The position numbers and the translations under genes were made by a program. The notes beneath the pieces were generated by a model. That model was not told where the DNA came from and ran no database searches. It saw only the letters and a list, made by a program, of their open reading frames with translations. From Neptuniibacter pectenicola (lineage in GTDB: Bacteria; Pseudomonadota; Gammaproteobacteria; Pseudomonadales; Balneatricaceae), in contig NZ_LUTS01000004.1 in assembly GCF_001597735.1 (NCBI RefSeq), positions 280,750-344,749 of the forward strand: 64,000 bases of DNA, given 5' to 3'. Shown here one piece after another: positions 1-9,422 of the stretch (positions are counted from its first letter, which is position 1; the number at the start of each line of letters is the position of its first letter).

Positions 1-254
1 GAATTTTTTCATTTTAGCTGTCCTTGAAATACGATTTGGATTCTGTAATTAGGAATAATAAGAATTAATCTGTTTATTACAACTCTTCCTACCTTAACCT
101 AGGATAAATAGCAGAAAAATAGTCATATTTTTGGACTAATTGCTTACTTATGCTCATCTAAGGCAACGCTCAACTAAGTTTGCTTTATCTACATTGTAGG
201 CGCATTCTTAGTCTTTAGTTCATAGTTGTACCAGTATTATAGCGTTCTTATGTA

Positions 255-554
255 CTAGGGTAGTACTTTTTTATACGGCTTAACAGTAACTTTTTTGTAA
301 ACACCCGCAGTTATATAAGGATCTTCATCTGCCCACTGCTGTGCATCGGCTAATGATGGAAACTCAGCAACGACTAAACTGCCTGTAAAGCCCGCAGCGC
401 CAGGGTCTTCGCTGTCGATGGCTGGGTGAGGGCCCGCGATGAGTAATCTGCCCTCTGCATTTAAATCTTTTAGTCGTAGTAAGTGCTCAGGGCGTGCTGC
501 GAGGCGGTTTTCTAAGCTGTTTTCTTTATCTTCTGCAATAATGGCGTAATACAC
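255..554 (-). CDS. yciI: YciI-like protein
   Basis: This is a small YCII-domain protein (ferredoxin-like fold) of 99 aa; E. coli YciI is 98 aa. The family is widespread but its reaction is not firmly established. Family hallmarks are visible: [13 protein letters not shown] at the N-terminus, [28 protein letters not shown] in the middle and a C-terminal [10 protein letters not shown] chose the GTG at 554 because the protein then begins like its homologues and AAGGAT lies about 6 nt upstream; the frame is open further upstream to 620 but that part overlaps yciB. It follows yciB by 10 bp on the same strand, so they are probably co-transcribed. Confidence 0.9.
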   Translation of the reverse strand: MYYAIIAEDKENSLENRLAARPEHLLRLKDLNAEGRLLIAGPHPAIDSEDPGAAGFTGSLVVAEFPSLADAQQWADEDPYITAGVYKKVTVKPYKKVLP

Positions 555-564
555 AGATATATCC

Positions 565-1119
565 TTAATTATTTGAATCGTTGTTTTCTGTATTTTCAAT
601 ATGGCGAGAAAGGTAGACACCTTGAGCGATAATGAAAATCACCGTGAGACCTAGCATCCCAAATAGTTTAAAGTTGACCCATGTTTCTTCGCTGAAGGAA
701 TAGGCGACATAAAGATTAAGCGCGCCCATGGCTAAGAAGAAAATGACCCAAGCAATGTTGAGCGTACGCCAAGCAAAACCGGGAAGGGAGATGTTACTTC
801 CCATCAGGCGTTCTACAATCGTTTTACTTCCAATAAATTGGCTACCTAAAAACGCTATACCAAATAACCAATTTACAACGGTCGGTTTCCATTGGATGAA
901 GGTCTTGTCCTGAAATAGGACGGTAGCGCCACCAAGGATGACGACTAACGCTAAGGTGACCAATTGCATCTTTTCGATCTTATGCGTGCGCATCCATGTA
1001 TATAGCATCTGTAAAAGCGTTGCTGGTATCAGGATAGCCGTGGCTAAAATAATGTCATTAGTCGTTTTGTATACGATAAAAAAGATAATGATCGGTAAAA
1101 AATCTAATAAAAGCTTCAT
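565..1119 (-). CDS. yciB: Inner-membrane septation protein YciB (IspZ/IspA family)
   Basis: This 184-aa multi-spanning membrane protein matches the YciB family (E. coli 179 aa), which is implicated in cell-envelope synthesis and septation. It starts with [18 protein letters not shown], the typical family N-terminus, and has about five hydrophobic segments: residues near 5-20, 22-40, 50-68, 78-95 and 115-165. The conserved block [20 protein letters not shown] is present. Its neighbour yciI follows by 10 bp, the usual gammaproteobacterial pairing. It is divergent from the PHP gene. Confidence 0.9.
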   Translation of the reverse strand: MKLLLDFLPIIIFFIVYKTTNDIILATAILIPATLLQMLYTWMRTHKIEKMQLVTLALVVILGGATVLFQDKTFIQWKPTVVNWLFGIAFLGSQFIGSKTIVERLMGSNISLPGFAWRTLNIAWVIFFLAMGALNLYVAYSFSEETWVNFKLFGMLGLTVIFIIAQGVYLSRHIENTENNDSNN

Positions 1120-1190
1120 GGTCGCCTTAATCTAGTGGGTTAACGTTGGATTATAAGGTTGCTTGAACTTTATATAAACAGTGAATAAAT

Positions 1191-2024
1191 ATGGAATTAC
1201 CTAAATACGACCTACATTGCCACACAACCGCGTCAGATGGGGCACTTGAGCCGCACGTTTTATTGGCGCGAGCGAAGGAGCGGCAGATCGAAGTCTTGGC
1301 GATTACTGACCATGACACGCTGGCGGGAATTGCGCAATTTAGCGATGAGGACCTAGAAGGGATCCGTTTGATCTCTGGCGTTGAGTTTACCTGCACTTGG
1401 AATCAGCGCGTGCTGCATATTGTTGGTTTAGGGTTGGATGTGACGTCCGTTGAGTTGAAAGATTATCTAGCGAACCTTTCGGCCTTAAGGTTGGCAAGGG
1501 CAAGAAAGGTTGCGGATCAGTTGATGACCATGGGATTGCCCGATCTTTATTTGGCCGCTAAAGAGAAAGGGGGTGAAGGTGTTATTGGTCGTCCGCATTT
1601 TGCTCGGGTTATGTTGGAGCAGGGGTTGGTCAGTACAGAGCAGCAGGCATTTAAAAAATATTTAGGTATAGGCAAAAAAGGTGATGTAAAAATGGAGTGG
1701 CCATCGCTGGTGGAAGCGCTGTCCGTTATTAAAAACGCAGGAGGCGTTTCCATTTTGGCGCACCCGACTAAATATAAAATGACATTTACTAAACTGCGTG
1801 GCGCGATTAACGATTTTACTGAAGCTGGGGGGGATGGTATTGAAGTATCTTATCCTGGGATGACGCCGGACCATCATTTTCAATTGCTGCGTATCGCTAA
1901 AGAGAAAAATATGATGATTTCAGCGGGGAGTGATTTTCATTCTCCGGGGCATACATGGACGGACCTAGGTAAATATCCACCATTGAAAAGTAATGTAAAT
2001 CACGTGTTAAATTATTTATTGTGA
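1191..2024 (+). CDS. rnm: PHP-domain phosphoesterase, RNase AM type (YciV/TrpH)
   Basis: This 277-aa protein has the PHP metal-binding fold. Motif I, DLHCHTTASDG, lies at residues 8-18, followed by AITDHDT near 38 and GVEFTC near 63. GRPHFARVML (about 135), LAHPTKY (about 190) and the C-terminal SAGSDFHSPG supply further metal ligands. The family in E. coli (YciV, RNase AM, 293 aa) is a 5'-3' exonuclease that matures the 5' ends of rRNAs and degrades 3',5'-bisphosphonucleotides. It lies divergent from yciB and upstream of yciO, as in many gammaproteobacteria. The ATG at 1191 gives the normal N-terminus. Confidence 0.88.
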   Translation: MELPKYDLHCHTTASDGALEPHVLLARAKERQIEVLAITDHDTLAGIAQFSDEDLEGIRLISGVEFTCTWNQRVLHIVGLGLDVTSVELKDYLANLSALRLARARKVADQLMTMGLPDLYLAAKEKGGEGVIGRPHFARVMLEQGLVSTEQQAFKKYLGIGKKGDVKMEWPSLVEALSVIKNAGGVSILAHPTKYKMTFTKLRGAINDFTEAGGDGIEVSYPGMTPDHHFQLLRIAKEKNMMISAGSDFHSPGHTWTDLGKYPPLKSNVNHVLNYLL

Positions 2025-2042
2025 TTTATTGATCTGGTTTAA

Positions 2043-2071
2043 TACGTAAAATGATATAGATAAGTTATAAT
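2043..2071 (+). promoter_or_regulatory. Possible promoter for yciO
   Basis: A perfect TATAAT hexamer lies at 2066-2071, 38 bp before the GTG start of yciO. No good -35 hexamer is seen at the expected spacing, so this is a weak call resting on the -10 box and its position alone. Confidence 0.3.
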
Positions 2072-2109
2072 CGGTCATTGTTATTTTTGATAATTATCTA
2101 AGGTAGATT

Positions 2110-2730
2110 GTGAGTCAGTTTTTTCAAATACATCCTGAGAGCCCTCAGCAGCGTTTGATAAATCAAGCGGTTGAAATCATTAATAATGGTGGGGTTGTTA
2201 TTTACCCTACAGATTGTGCGTATGCATTAGGTTGTCATCTAGGTGATAAGCGAGCGTTGGAACGGATAAAAAAAATACGCCAATTAAATGATAAACATAA
2301 TTTTACGTTGGTCTGCCGTGATTTAAGTGAGATAAGTACCTACGCTAAGGTCGAGAATACTAACTACCGTTTATTAAAGGCACATACACCTGGTGCGTTT
2401 ACGTTTATTCTTAAAGCGACCTCAGAAGTGCCTCGGCGCCTTTTGCATCCTAAAAGAAGAACTATAGGTATTCGTATACCAAATAACCCTATAGCGTTGG
2501 CATTAACTGAAACGCTGGGTGAACCTATTATGAGTACGTCATTAATTATGCCCGGAGATGGAACCCCGTTAATGGATCCCTATGAAATGCGGCAGTTGCT
2601 GCAAAATCAGGTTGATCTTATTATTGACGGTGGATACTGCGGTTTGGAAGCGACCAGTGTTATTAATCTTGTTGAAGAGGTGCCTGAGGTTATTCGACAA
2701 GGGGCGGGAGATATTACTAGCTTTTCATAA
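2110..2730 (+). CDS. yciO: YciO, Sua5/YciO/YrdC family protein
   Basis: This 206-aa protein (E. coli YciO also 206 aa) has the YrdC fold. YrdC-type proteins make threonylcarbamoyl-AMP for tRNA t6A; YciO members are related but usually show little such activity. Visible motifs are GGVVIYPTDCAYALGC (residues 28-43), KHNFTLVCRDLSEISTYA, PGAFTFILKAT and GEPIMSTSL. The start is GTG with AAGGTAG upstream. It lies 85 bp after the PHP gene and 81 bp before an H-NS-like gene. Confidence 0.88.
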   Translation: MSQFFQIHPESPQQRLINQAVEIINNGGVVIYPTDCAYALGCHLGDKRALERIKKIRQLNDKHNFTLVCRDLSEISTYAKVENTNYRLLKAHTPGAFTFILKATSEVPRRLLHPKRRTIGIRIPNNPIALALTETLGEPIMSTSLIMPGDGTPLMDPYEMRQLLQNQVDLIIDGGYCGLEATSVINLVEEVPEVIRQGAGDITSFS

Positions 2731-2811
2731 TTTAATATTATTGTTTATACTGAGTTCCTTATTACCTATAACGATAATCACTTTATTTATTTAATTCGAT
2801 GAGTATGAGAA

Positions 2812-3204
2812 ATGTCTGATTTTTTAAAAATTCTAACGCGCAAAAATTCTCTTCGTAAACAGTGTCAGGAACTTAGTGTTTCTGAACTCGAAAAAGTAAT
2901 CTCTGATTTAACTGTGATTGCGGACGATCGACGTGAAGAGGAAGCTGCAGTTCAGGCAGCTGAACAGGAAAAGCTTGAAAAGATTGAAGCGATTCGCCAA
3001 AGCATGTTAGAAGCAGGCGTGGATATGAATGATCTCATGGGTATGATTGGTGAGGTTGCTGCGCCTAAGAAAAAGGTTCAGCCAAAATATCGCGTTGTAG
3101 ATGATGAAGGTGTTGAACATGAATGGTCAGGTCGTGGCCGTACGCCTTTAGCTTTCCAGGCTTATTTTGAAAAAGGATTTACTAAAGACGATTGCCTCAT
3201 TTAA
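2812..3204 (+). CDS. H-NS family nucleoid-associated protein
   Basis: This 130-aa protein has the H-NS architecture. An N-terminal coiled-coil oligomerisation region (about 1-75, rich in E/K/A) is joined by a lysine-rich linker (PKKKVQPK, about 88-95) to the C-terminal AT-hook-like DNA-binding domain KYRVVDDEGVEHEWSGRGRT at 95-114. The WSGRGRTP signature is intact. Such proteins bind AT-rich DNA and silence acquired genes, which is relevant to the AT-rich polysaccharide locus here, although that link is inference. A strong terminator follows, so it is probably monocistronic. Confidence 0.88.
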   Translation: MSDFLKILTRKNSLRKQCQELSVSELEKVISDLTVIADDRREEEAAVQAAEQEKLEKIEAIRQSMLEAGVDMNDLMGMIGEVAAPKKKVQPKYRVVDDEGVEHEWSGRGRTPLAFQAYFEKGFTKDDCLI

Positions 3205-3231
3205 TTATTGGGTCGCGTTTTTATAAATAAG

Positions 3232-3261
3232 AGCCCTTTCCTTAGCTGAAAGGGCTTTTTT
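3232..3261 (+). terminator. Rho-independent terminator after the H-NS-like gene
   Basis: A 9-bp perfect stem, AGCCCTTTC with GAAAGGGCT, has a 7-nt loop and is followed by a run of six T. It starts 28 bp past the stop codon. Confidence 0.9.
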
Positions 3262-3296
3262 GTTGGTTTTAATGTTTGTTTTATTATTATCAATAA

Positions 3297-3305
3297 GGGG
3301 GGGGG
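3297..3305 (+). repeat. G9 homopolymer tract upstream of rluB
   Basis: Nine consecutive G lie in an AT-rich intergenic stretch, 65 bp before the rluB start. Such tracts are prone to slippage and could alter promoter spacing, or may be a sequencing artefact. Confidence 0.6.
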
Positions 3306-3370
3306 CTGTGTCCTCGTCGTTTATTGATGATATTTTTTGTAAGTTGTTAGATAAATGTTAGGTGCGTCAT

Positions 3371-4201
3371 ATGTCAGATGAAAAAATACATAAAGTTTTG
3401 GCGCGCTCCGGTATAGGCTCACGTCGTGAGATGGAGCGTTGGATTAAAGACGGGCGAATTTCCGTTAATGATCAAGTTGCTACCTTAGGTGACCGCATAG
3501 CAGAAGGTGATGTTGTGTCGGTGGATGGATCGCTTGTTAATCTTATCTTTGATAAGCAAGCTGAACGCAGGGTGTTGGTATATAACAAACCTGTCGGTGA
3601 AATATGTACGCGTCATGATCCAGAGGGGCGCCCAACCGTGTTTGACCACTTGCCGCCGCTTAAGGAAGGGCGTTGGATTGCCATTGGTCGTTTAGATATA
3701 AATACATCAGGTCTTTTATTGTTCACGACGGATGGTGACCTTGCGAATGCGCTTATGCATCCGTCGGCTCAAATTGATCGCGAATATGCTGTACGTGTTT
3801 TAGGGAGCGTGGATGACGCGCTTTTGAAGCGTTTAACTGATGGTGTGTTGCTTGATGATGGAATGGCACGCTTCACTGATGTGCAGTTCTTTGATGGTGA
3901 TGGCGCTAATAAATGGTATCACTGTGTGGTTATGGAGGGGCGAAATCGAGAAGTACGTCGTCTTTGGGAATCACAAGAGATTCAAGTAAGCCGTTTGAAG
4001 CGTGTTCGTTTTGGTCCTGTATTTCTGCCGAGTGATGTTAGGGCGGGTACGTGGAAGATGATGGACGATAAAGAAGTTAAATCCTTGTCTCAGATGCTGG
4101 AATTAAAACCACGACGTGGCGCTAAAATGTCGGTGGTGGAAAAGCAGAAGTTTGATCGTCGTTATAAAAAGCAGAGAGCGAGAAGACAAGAAGGGGATTA
4201 A
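3371..4201 (+). CDS. rluB: 23S rRNA pseudouridine synthase RluB
   Basis: This 276-aa enzyme has an N-terminal S4 RNA-binding domain (KVLARSGIGSRREMERWI at about 8-25) and an RsuA/RluB-type pseudouridine synthase domain. The catalytic motif GRLDINTSGLLLFTTDGDLA contains the nucleophile Asp109. EGRNREVRRLWES and RLKRVRFGPVFLP follow. RluB makes pseudouridine at 23S position 2605 (E. coli numbering). A basic tail (RRYKKQRARRQ) ends the protein, as in RluB. I chose the ATG at 3371; an in-frame GTG at 3362 would add three residues, but AGGTG just upstream fits the ATG. Confidence 0.85.
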   Translation: MSDEKIHKVLARSGIGSRREMERWIKDGRISVNDQVATLGDRIAEGDVVSVDGSLVNLIFDKQAERRVLVYNKPVGEICTRHDPEGRPTVFDHLPPLKEGRWIAIGRLDINTSGLLLFTTDGDLANALMHPSAQIDREYAVRVLGSVDDALLKRLTDGVLLDDGMARFTDVQFFDGDGANKWYHCVVMEGRNREVRRLWESQEIQVSRLKRVRFGPVFLPSDVRAGTWKMMDDKEVKSLSQMLELKPRRGAKMSVVEKQKFDRRYKKQRARRQEGD

Positions 4202-4224
4202 GCTCGATTGATCCTTTTGGGTAC

Positions 4225-4285
4225 AAAAAAAGCAGTCTAGTGTAAGTGGTCAGTAGGATAGATCACTTCGCTAGGCTGCTTTTTT
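4225..4285. terminator. Bidirectional terminator between rluB and yciK
   Basis: AAAAAAGCAGTCTAG at 4225-4239 pairs, with one wobble, with CTAGGCTGCTTTTTT at 4271-4285. An inner AAGTG/CACTT stem extends the hairpin. Poly-A on the left and poly-T on the right let it end transcripts from both convergent genes. Confidence 0.85.
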
Positions 4286-4300
4286 ATGTCTGCTGGTTGC

Positions 4301-5041
4301 TTATTGGGCGTCCAGTGATTGTCCGTTTACCTCGAGGCTATCATCGCCCATTAGGTATAAATATAGCGGCATAATCTCTTCGGCCGATTTTACCGAAGCG
4401 GGTTTTTCGGCAGGATATGCATCTGCGCGCATTTGAGTACGCGTAGCGCCTGGGTTGATGCAGTTTGTGCGGATTTTGCTGACGGATTCAAGCTCGTCCG
4501 CTAAGGTTTGCATCAGCCCTTCGGTTGCAAACTTAGAGATGCCGTATGCGCCCCAGTAGGCTTTGGCTTTTCGGCCTACGCTGGATGAGGTGAATACGAT
4601 TGATGCATGGTTCGAACGCTCTAAAAGCGGCATCAAAATCTGTGTCATCATAAAGGGTGCATTGAGGTTGACCTGCATAACCTGTTGCCAGATAACGGGG
4701 TCATAGCTTTCTATTGTGGTTCTAACGCCCAGTAAGCTTGCATTGTGGAGTATGCCGTCCAGACGGCCAAACTCCTGCTCAAGCGTATTTGCAAGCTCAA
4801 TGTAGTCATGTTCTTGTGCGCTTTCTAGATTGAGCGGTACGAGCGCGGGTTGTGGGTGTCCCGCTGCTTCAATCTCATCATAAACCTGCTCGAGCTTTTC
4901 TAAGGTGCGGCCGAGTAAAATTACGGTTGCTCCGTGAGCGGCATAAGCTTTAGCGGCTGCGCGACCAATACCTGCGCCGGCGCCTGTTACCAGAATAATG
5001 CGGTCTTGTAGGAGGTTCTCCGGTGCCTGGTAGTCAAACAT
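4301..5041 (-). CDS. yciK: YciK-family short-chain dehydrogenase
   Basis: This 246-aa SDR oxidoreductase matches YciK (E. coli 252 aa) in length and start (FDYQAPENLLQDRIILVTGA). The cofactor motif TGAGAGIG occupies residues 19-26. The NAS motif is at 100-102, and the catalytic set is Ser153 area, Tyr166 and Lys170 (YGISK). The physiological substrate is unknown. It is the last gene of the ubiG-mupP-yciK run and is followed by the bidirectional terminator. The same trio stands next to gyrA in Pseudomonas. Confidence 0.88.
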   Translation of the reverse strand: MFDYQAPENLLQDRIILVTGAGAGIGRAAAKAYAAHGATVILLGRTLEKLEQVYDEIEAAGHPQPALVPLNLESAQEHDYIELANTLEQEFGRLDGILHNASLLGVRTTIESYDPVIWQQVMQVNLNAPFMMTQILMPLLERSNHASIVFTSSSVGRKAKAYWGAYGISKFATEGLMQTLADELESVSKIRTNCINPGATRTQMRADAYPAEKPASVKSAEEIMPLYLYLMGDDSLEVNGQSLDAQ

Positions 5042-5058
5042 AATTATTGATCCTAATA

Positions 5059-5742
5059 TCAGCTGCGTAAATCACTATAAAGTGATTGTAGCAGGGGCTT
5101 TAGTTTAGTTGCACAGGTAATGTAATGATCGGCGTGCCATGTGGATGGATCTTCGCCGTCATTTAAATAGCCGTAAGTGGCGCCAACGGTTGTCATGCCT
5201 GCGCGATTACCTGCTTCGATGTCCCGTATATGATCCCCCACGTAGATGCTCTGTTCAGCAGGGCAGTTGATTTCATTGCAGGCAAGGAAGAGCGCTTCAG
5301 GGTCTGGTTTTTTGTTTTTTACATGATCAGGACAGATCACCGTGCTTACCCGTTTTGATAACCCGAGTCCTAGCATGACTGGGGTGGTATAAAGCGCTGG
5401 TTTGTTGGTGACAACGCCCCAAGGGATGTTATGTTGCTCTAACCAGATAAGGCAATCATCAAGGCCGGGGAACAGCTGGCTCTGGGTATTTAAATGCTGT
5501 AAATAGAGTTCTAGCATCCGTTGATGCAGATAATCAAATGCGTGATCATCTTCATGTAAATTAAATGCCGCACCCACCATCGCCCGAGCACCGTTAGAGA
5601 CATAATGTCTTATATAGTCATAGCTGACAGGCGCTTTGTTCTCTTCTTTTAATAGCTGATTAATAACCCAGTGAAAATCGGGGGCTGTATCAATCAGGGT
5701 GCCATCTAGATCGAATAGAACGGATGCTGGTCGTGTGTTCAT
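5059..5742 (-). CDS. mupP: HAD phosphatase, probably MurNAc-6-phosphate phosphatase MupP
   Basis: This 227-aa haloacid-dehalogenase phosphatase has motif I FDLDGTLIDTAPDF with nucleophile Asp11 and acid Asp13. Motif II lies around VVTNKP, and motifs III/IV are HVKNKKPDPE and YVGDHIRDIEAG. Such proteins are often annotated as phosphoglycolate phosphatase (Gph). The position between ubiG and yciK beside gyrA is that of mupP in Pseudomonas, where the enzyme dephosphorylates MurNAc-6-P in the AmgK/MurU peptidoglycan recycling route. The substrate assignment rests on synteny; phosphoglycolate remains possible. It starts 15 bp after ubiG ends. Confidence 0.75.
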   Translation of the reverse strand: MNTRPASVLFDLDGTLIDTAPDFHWVINQLLKEENKAPVSYDYIRHYVSNGARAMVGAAFNLHEDDHAFDYLHQRMLELYLQHLNTQSQLFPGLDDCLIWLEQHNIPWGVVTNKPALYTTPVMLGLGLSKRVSTVICPDHVKNKKPDPEALFLACNEINCPAEQSIYVGDHIRDIEAGNRAGMTTVGATYGYLNDGEDPSTWHADHYITCATKLKPLLQSLYSDLRS

Positions 5743-5757
5743 CTGCGTCGCGGGCCC

Positions 5758-6483
5758 TTAGGCTGGTTTGGTGGTCGCAATCATATAGTTTACATCCACA
5801 TCGGTGGGGTGCAGGCTGTATGTTTTTGTCAGCGGGTTGTAGGTCATGCCGCACATTTCGGTGCTGTGTAACCCGCTTTCTCGAATCCATGCGCCTAATT
5901 CGGATGGGCGGATGAACTTTTTAAAATCGTGGGTGCCGTCGGGTACTAACTTTAATAGCTTTTCTGCGCCTAAAATCGCAAATAGATAGCTCTTTGGGTT
6001 GCGGTTGAGGGTGGAAAAGAAAAGCGTGCCGCCCGGTTTGCAAAGTGTAGCGCACGCGTTGACGATTGAAGCGGGATCGGGCACATGCTCAAGCATCTCC
6101 ATGCAGGTGACCACATCAAACGAAGCGGGCTGTTCTGCTGCAAGTTCCTCAACGGTAATCTGTTTGTAGCTGACATCTACACCGCTCTCTAGGCCGTGAA
6201 GTTTAGCGATTTTGAGCGGCGCTGCGCCCATATCGATACCTGTCACGTGGGCACCGCGTTGTGCCATAGATTCGGATAAGATGCCGCCGCCGCAGCCTAC
6301 GTCTAATACGTTCTTGTCAGCAAGGTGGGCGATACGGTCGATAAAGCCAACGCGCAAAGGGTTGATATCATGCAGGGGCTTGAATTCGCTATTGCGGTCC
6401 CACCACTTGTTCGCCAGTTCTTCGAACTTTGCGATCTCTTCCGGATCAATGTTTTGCTGAGACGTTTTATTTGACTGTGTCAT
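5758..6483 (-). CDS. ubiG: Ubiquinone biosynthesis O-methyltransferase UbiG
   Basis: This 241-aa class I SAM-dependent methyltransferase (E. coli UbiG 240 aa) carries out both O-methylations in ubiquinone synthesis. The family N-terminus [19 protein letters not shown] is clear, and the SAM motif I is [13 protein letters not shown] (about 60-72). EMLEHVPDP and [10 protein letters not shown] are further UbiG hallmarks. It heads a minus-strand run with mupP and yciK and is divergent from gyrA, with a 205-bp shared intergenic region. Confidence 0.95.
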   Translation of the reverse strand: MTQSNKTSQQNIDPEEIAKFEELANKWWDRNSEFKPLHDINPLRVGFIDRIAHLADKNVLDVGCGGGILSESMAQRGAHVTGIDMGAAPLKIAKLHGLESGVDVSYKQITVEELAAEQPASFDVVTCMEMLEHVPDPASIVNACATLCKPGGTLFFSTLNRNPKSYLFAILGAEKLLKLVPDGTHDFKKFIRPSELGAWIRESGLHSTEMCGMTYNPLTKTYSLHPTDVDVNYMIATTKPA

Positions 6484-6620
6484 GGCGTTCTTTCGTTCGT
6501 GAATTTTGTCTTATTCTAGCACTCCTAGAGGCTTCAGAAATAGTCACAGAGGTAAATGCGTACGTCCTAATATTTAATTATATAACCCCTTATTTTTTCA
6601 GGATTCATTTGTGGAAAATA

Positions 6621-6629
6621 TGATATACT
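6621..6629 (+). promoter_or_regulatory. Extended -10 promoter for gyrA
   Basis: TGATATACT contains an extended -10 (TG-N-TATACT), 60 bp upstream of the gyrA start. No convincing -35 is seen at 16-18 bp, as is common for extended -10 promoters. Confidence 0.45.
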
Positions 6630-6688
6630 CCTGCGGTTAAAAATATCCGCGGAAACCTTCCGTTGCGAGAGTGATTCAAGGATAGGGA

Positions 6689-9316
6689 ATGGGCGATCAA
6701 GTCAAAGAAATTCTGCCAGTTAACATCGAAGATGAACTGAAGCAGTCATACCTAGATTACGCAATGAGCGTAATCGTGGGCCGTGCGTTACCAGACGCAA
6801 GAGACGGTCTTAAACCAGTACACCGTCGTGTTCTATTTGCGATGAACGAACTCGGCAATGACTGGAACAAAGCATATAAAAAATCAGCGCGTGTGGTGGG
6901 CGATGTAATCGGTAAATACCACCCACATGGTGATAGTGCGGTTTACGATACTATTGTACGTATGGCGCAGAGCTTTTCCATGCGCTATCCCCTTGTGGAT
7001 GGTCAGGGTAACTTCGGTTCGATTGATGGCGATTCTGCTGCGGCGATGCGTTATACCGAAATCCGCATGGATAAAATCGCTCACGAACTGTTAGCTGATT
7101 TAGAAAAAGAAACCGTCGATTTTGTTGATAACTATGACGGTACTGAAAAAATTCCAGTGGTTGTGCCAACACGTATCCCGAACCTGCTTGTTAATGGTTC
7201 TTCGGGTATCGCTGTAGGTATGGCTACTAATATTCCTCCTCATAACTTGTCAGAAGTTGTGCGTGGTTGTATCGCATTGATAGAAAATGGCGATCTAACG
7301 ACCGATGAGTTGATGGAATATATTCCGGGCCCCGACTTTCCAACGGGCGGTATTATTAACGGTCGCGCGGGTATTTTACAGGCGTACCGTACAGGGCGTG
7401 GACGTATCTATGTCCGTGCTAAATACCATGTTGAAGAAGATGAGAAGAACGGTAAGCCGTCTCTTATTATCACCGAGATCCCTTATCAGCTAAACAAAGC
7501 ACGTTTGATCGAAAAAATTGCTGAGTTAGTTAAAGATAAGAAAATCGAAGGGATTACCGAACTGCGTGACGAGTCTGATAAAGACGGTATGCGCATTGTT
7601 ATTGAATTACGACGTAATGAAGTACCTGAAGTCGTTATCAATAACCTGTTCGCACAGACCCAGATGGAGTCTGTCTTCGGTATCAATATGGTGGCGCTGG
7701 TTGATGGTCAGCCGCGCATACTGGATCTTAAAACCGCGCTTGAGTGCTTTGTACGTCATCGCCGTGAGGTGGTTACACGTCGTACTGTTTACCTACTAAG
7801 AAAGGCCCGTGAACGCGGCCATCTATTAGAAGGTTTAGCGGTAGCGCTGGCAAATATTGATCCGGTTATCGAATTAATTAAAAAATCACCAACGCCAGCA
7901 GAAGCAAAAGAAGGCTTGATTGCAGCAGCGTGGGCACCGGGTGATGTTATTCAGATGCTTGAGCGTGCAGGTGAAGATGCTTGCCGTCCTGATGATCTGG
8001 AAGAGCAGTACGGCTTGCGTGATGGGCATTACCACCTATCACCAGCACAAGCCCAAGCGATTCTAGAGCTACGTCTACACCGTTTGACCGGTTTAGAACA
8101 TGACAAGCTGATTGCTGAATATAAAGAACTACTCGATAAAATTGCAGAACTTCTGCTTATCTTAGGCTCCCATGAGCGTTTGATGGAAGTGATTCGCGAA
8201 GAGCTTGAAGCGGTACTCGAAGAGTATGGTGATGAGCGTCGTACCGAGATTACTGCATCACGTAAAGATTTGACGATTGCTGATCTTATTACCGAAGAGG
8301 ACATGGTTGTTACCATCTCCCATGGTGGTTATGCGAAAACGCAGCCATTAACGGATTACCAGTCACAGCGCCGTGGTGGTAAAGGTAAGTCTGCCGCAGC
8401 GATTAAAGATGAAGACTTTATAGAACATCTGCTTATCGCTAATACACACGATACGATTCTCTGCTTTACCGATCGCGGTAAAGTCTATTGGTTACGTGTG
8501 TTTGAAATTCCTGTTGCGAGCCGAACCGCGCGTGGCCGTCCAATTGTGAATATCTTGCCATTGGATGAAGGGGAGCGCGTCAGTACAATCCTGCCGGTAG
8601 GTGCCTATGATGAAGATAAATTTATCTTTATGGCAACCGCTTCTGGCACGGTTAAGAAAACCGCGTTAACCAACTTTGCCCGTCCTCGCTCAAGCGGCTT
8701 GATTGCGTTAGACCTATTAGATGATGACCATCTGGTTGGCGCAGCGATCACAGATGGCAGTAATGACATCATGCTTATGACCAGCGCAGGTAAGAGCATG
8801 CGCTTTAATGAAAATGATGTACGTCCAATGGGTCGTACGGCACGTGGCGTACGTGGTGTAAGAATGGGCGATGGCGTTGAAGTTATCTCATTAATTATTC
8901 CACAGGAAGGCGGTAAGGTACTGACAGCATCTGAAAATGGCTATGGTAAGAAAACAGCCATTGATGACTTCCCCGTTAAAGGTCGTGGTGGTCAGGGTGT
9001 GATTGCGCAGCAATGTTCTGATCGTAATGGTCAGTTGGCGGGCGCAGTTCAGGTCTTTGATGGCGATGATGTGATGCTTATCAGTGACCGGGGTACATTA
9101 GTACGTACCGGTTGTGACGGCATTTCTGAGCTTGGACGAAATACTCAAGGGGTTACATTGATCCGTGTAAATACGGATGAACGTCTCGTGAGTGTTGCAC
9201 GTATAGAGGAACCGGATGAAGAAGAGATCAGCGAAGGGGAGGTGTCTGAAGAATCGTCAGATAGCCCAGCTGACTTGCAGCCGGATGCGGAAAACCACTC
9301 GGATGAGAATGAGTAG
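6689..9316 (+). CDS. gyrA: DNA gyrase subunit A
   Basis: At 875 aa it equals the E. coli length. The N-terminal breakage-reunion domain has the catalytic Tyr122 in [11 protein letters not shown]. The quinolone-resistance region reads [10 protein letters not shown] with Ser83 and Asp87, the susceptible residues in E. coli numbering. The GyrA box QRRGGKG that starts the C-terminal DNA-wrapping pinwheel lies near residue 560. The tail is very acidic (about 845-875, rich in E, D and S). With GyrB it introduces negative supercoils. A good site, AAGGATAGGG, precedes the ATG. It is followed by its own terminator, so serC is probably transcribed separately. Confidence 0.98.
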   Translation: MGDQVKEILPVNIEDELKQSYLDYAMSVIVGRALPDARDGLKPVHRRVLFAMNELGNDWNKAYKKSARVVGDVIGKYHPHGDSAVYDTIVRMAQSFSMRYPLVDGQGNFGSIDGDSAAAMRYTEIRMDKIAHELLADLEKETVDFVDNYDGTEKIPVVVPTRIPNLLVNGSSGIAVGMATNIPPHNLSEVVRGCIALIENGDLTTDELMEYIPGPDFPTGGIINGRAGILQAYRTGRGRIYVRAKYHVEEDEKNGKPSLIITEIPYQLNKARLIEKIAELVKDKKIEGITELRDESDKDGMRIVIELRRNEVPEVVINNLFAQTQMESVFGINMVALVDGQPRILDLKTALECFVRHRREVVTRRTVYLLRKARERGHLLEGLAVALANIDPVIELIKKSPTPAEAKEGLIAAAWAPGDVIQMLERAGEDACRPDDLEEQYGLRDGHYHLSPAQAQAILELRLHRLTGLEHDKLIAEYKELLDKIAELLLILGSHERLMEVIREELEAVLEEYGDERRTEITASRKDLTIADLITEEDMVVTISHGGYAKTQPLTDYQSQRRGGKGKSAAAIKDEDFIEHLLIANTHDTILCFTDRGKVYWLRVFEIPVASRTARGRPIVNILPLDEGERVSTILPVGAYDEDKFIFMATASGTVKKTALTNFARPRSSGLIALDLLDDDHLVGAAITDGSNDIMLMTSAGKSMRFNENDVRPMGRTARGVRGVRMGDGVEVISLIIPQEGGKVLTASENGYGKKTAIDDFPVKGRGGQGVIAQQCSDRNGQLAGAVQVFDGDDVMLISDRGTLVRTGCDGISELGRNTQGVTLIRVNTDERLVSVARIEEPDEEEISEGEVSEESSDSPADLQPDAENHSDENE

Positions 9317-9327
9317 TTTATCCAATC

Positions 9328-9355
9328 AAGTGCGGCTTTAAGTCGCACTTTTTAT
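9328..9355 (+). terminator. Rho-independent terminator after gyrA
   Basis: AAGTGCG pairs with CGCACTT across a 9-nt loop, followed by a short T run. It begins 12 bp past the gyrA stop. Confidence 0.75.
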
Positions 9356-9422
9356 ATAGCACCCTTTTAGTTGCGCCTATTCTTAATAGCGGCAAGAAAT
9401 ATTGATATAAGAGACACGATCG

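Noticed and set aside
1..254. Possible gene or RNA at the left edge
   Set aside because: The stretch is AT-rich, with no convincing coding frame, hairpin-plus-T terminator or tRNA-like fold.
555..620. Longer YciI from the upstream ATG
   Set aside because: The extra 22 residues overlap yciB and do not match the family. GTG 554 has a ribosome site and gives the normal N-terminus.
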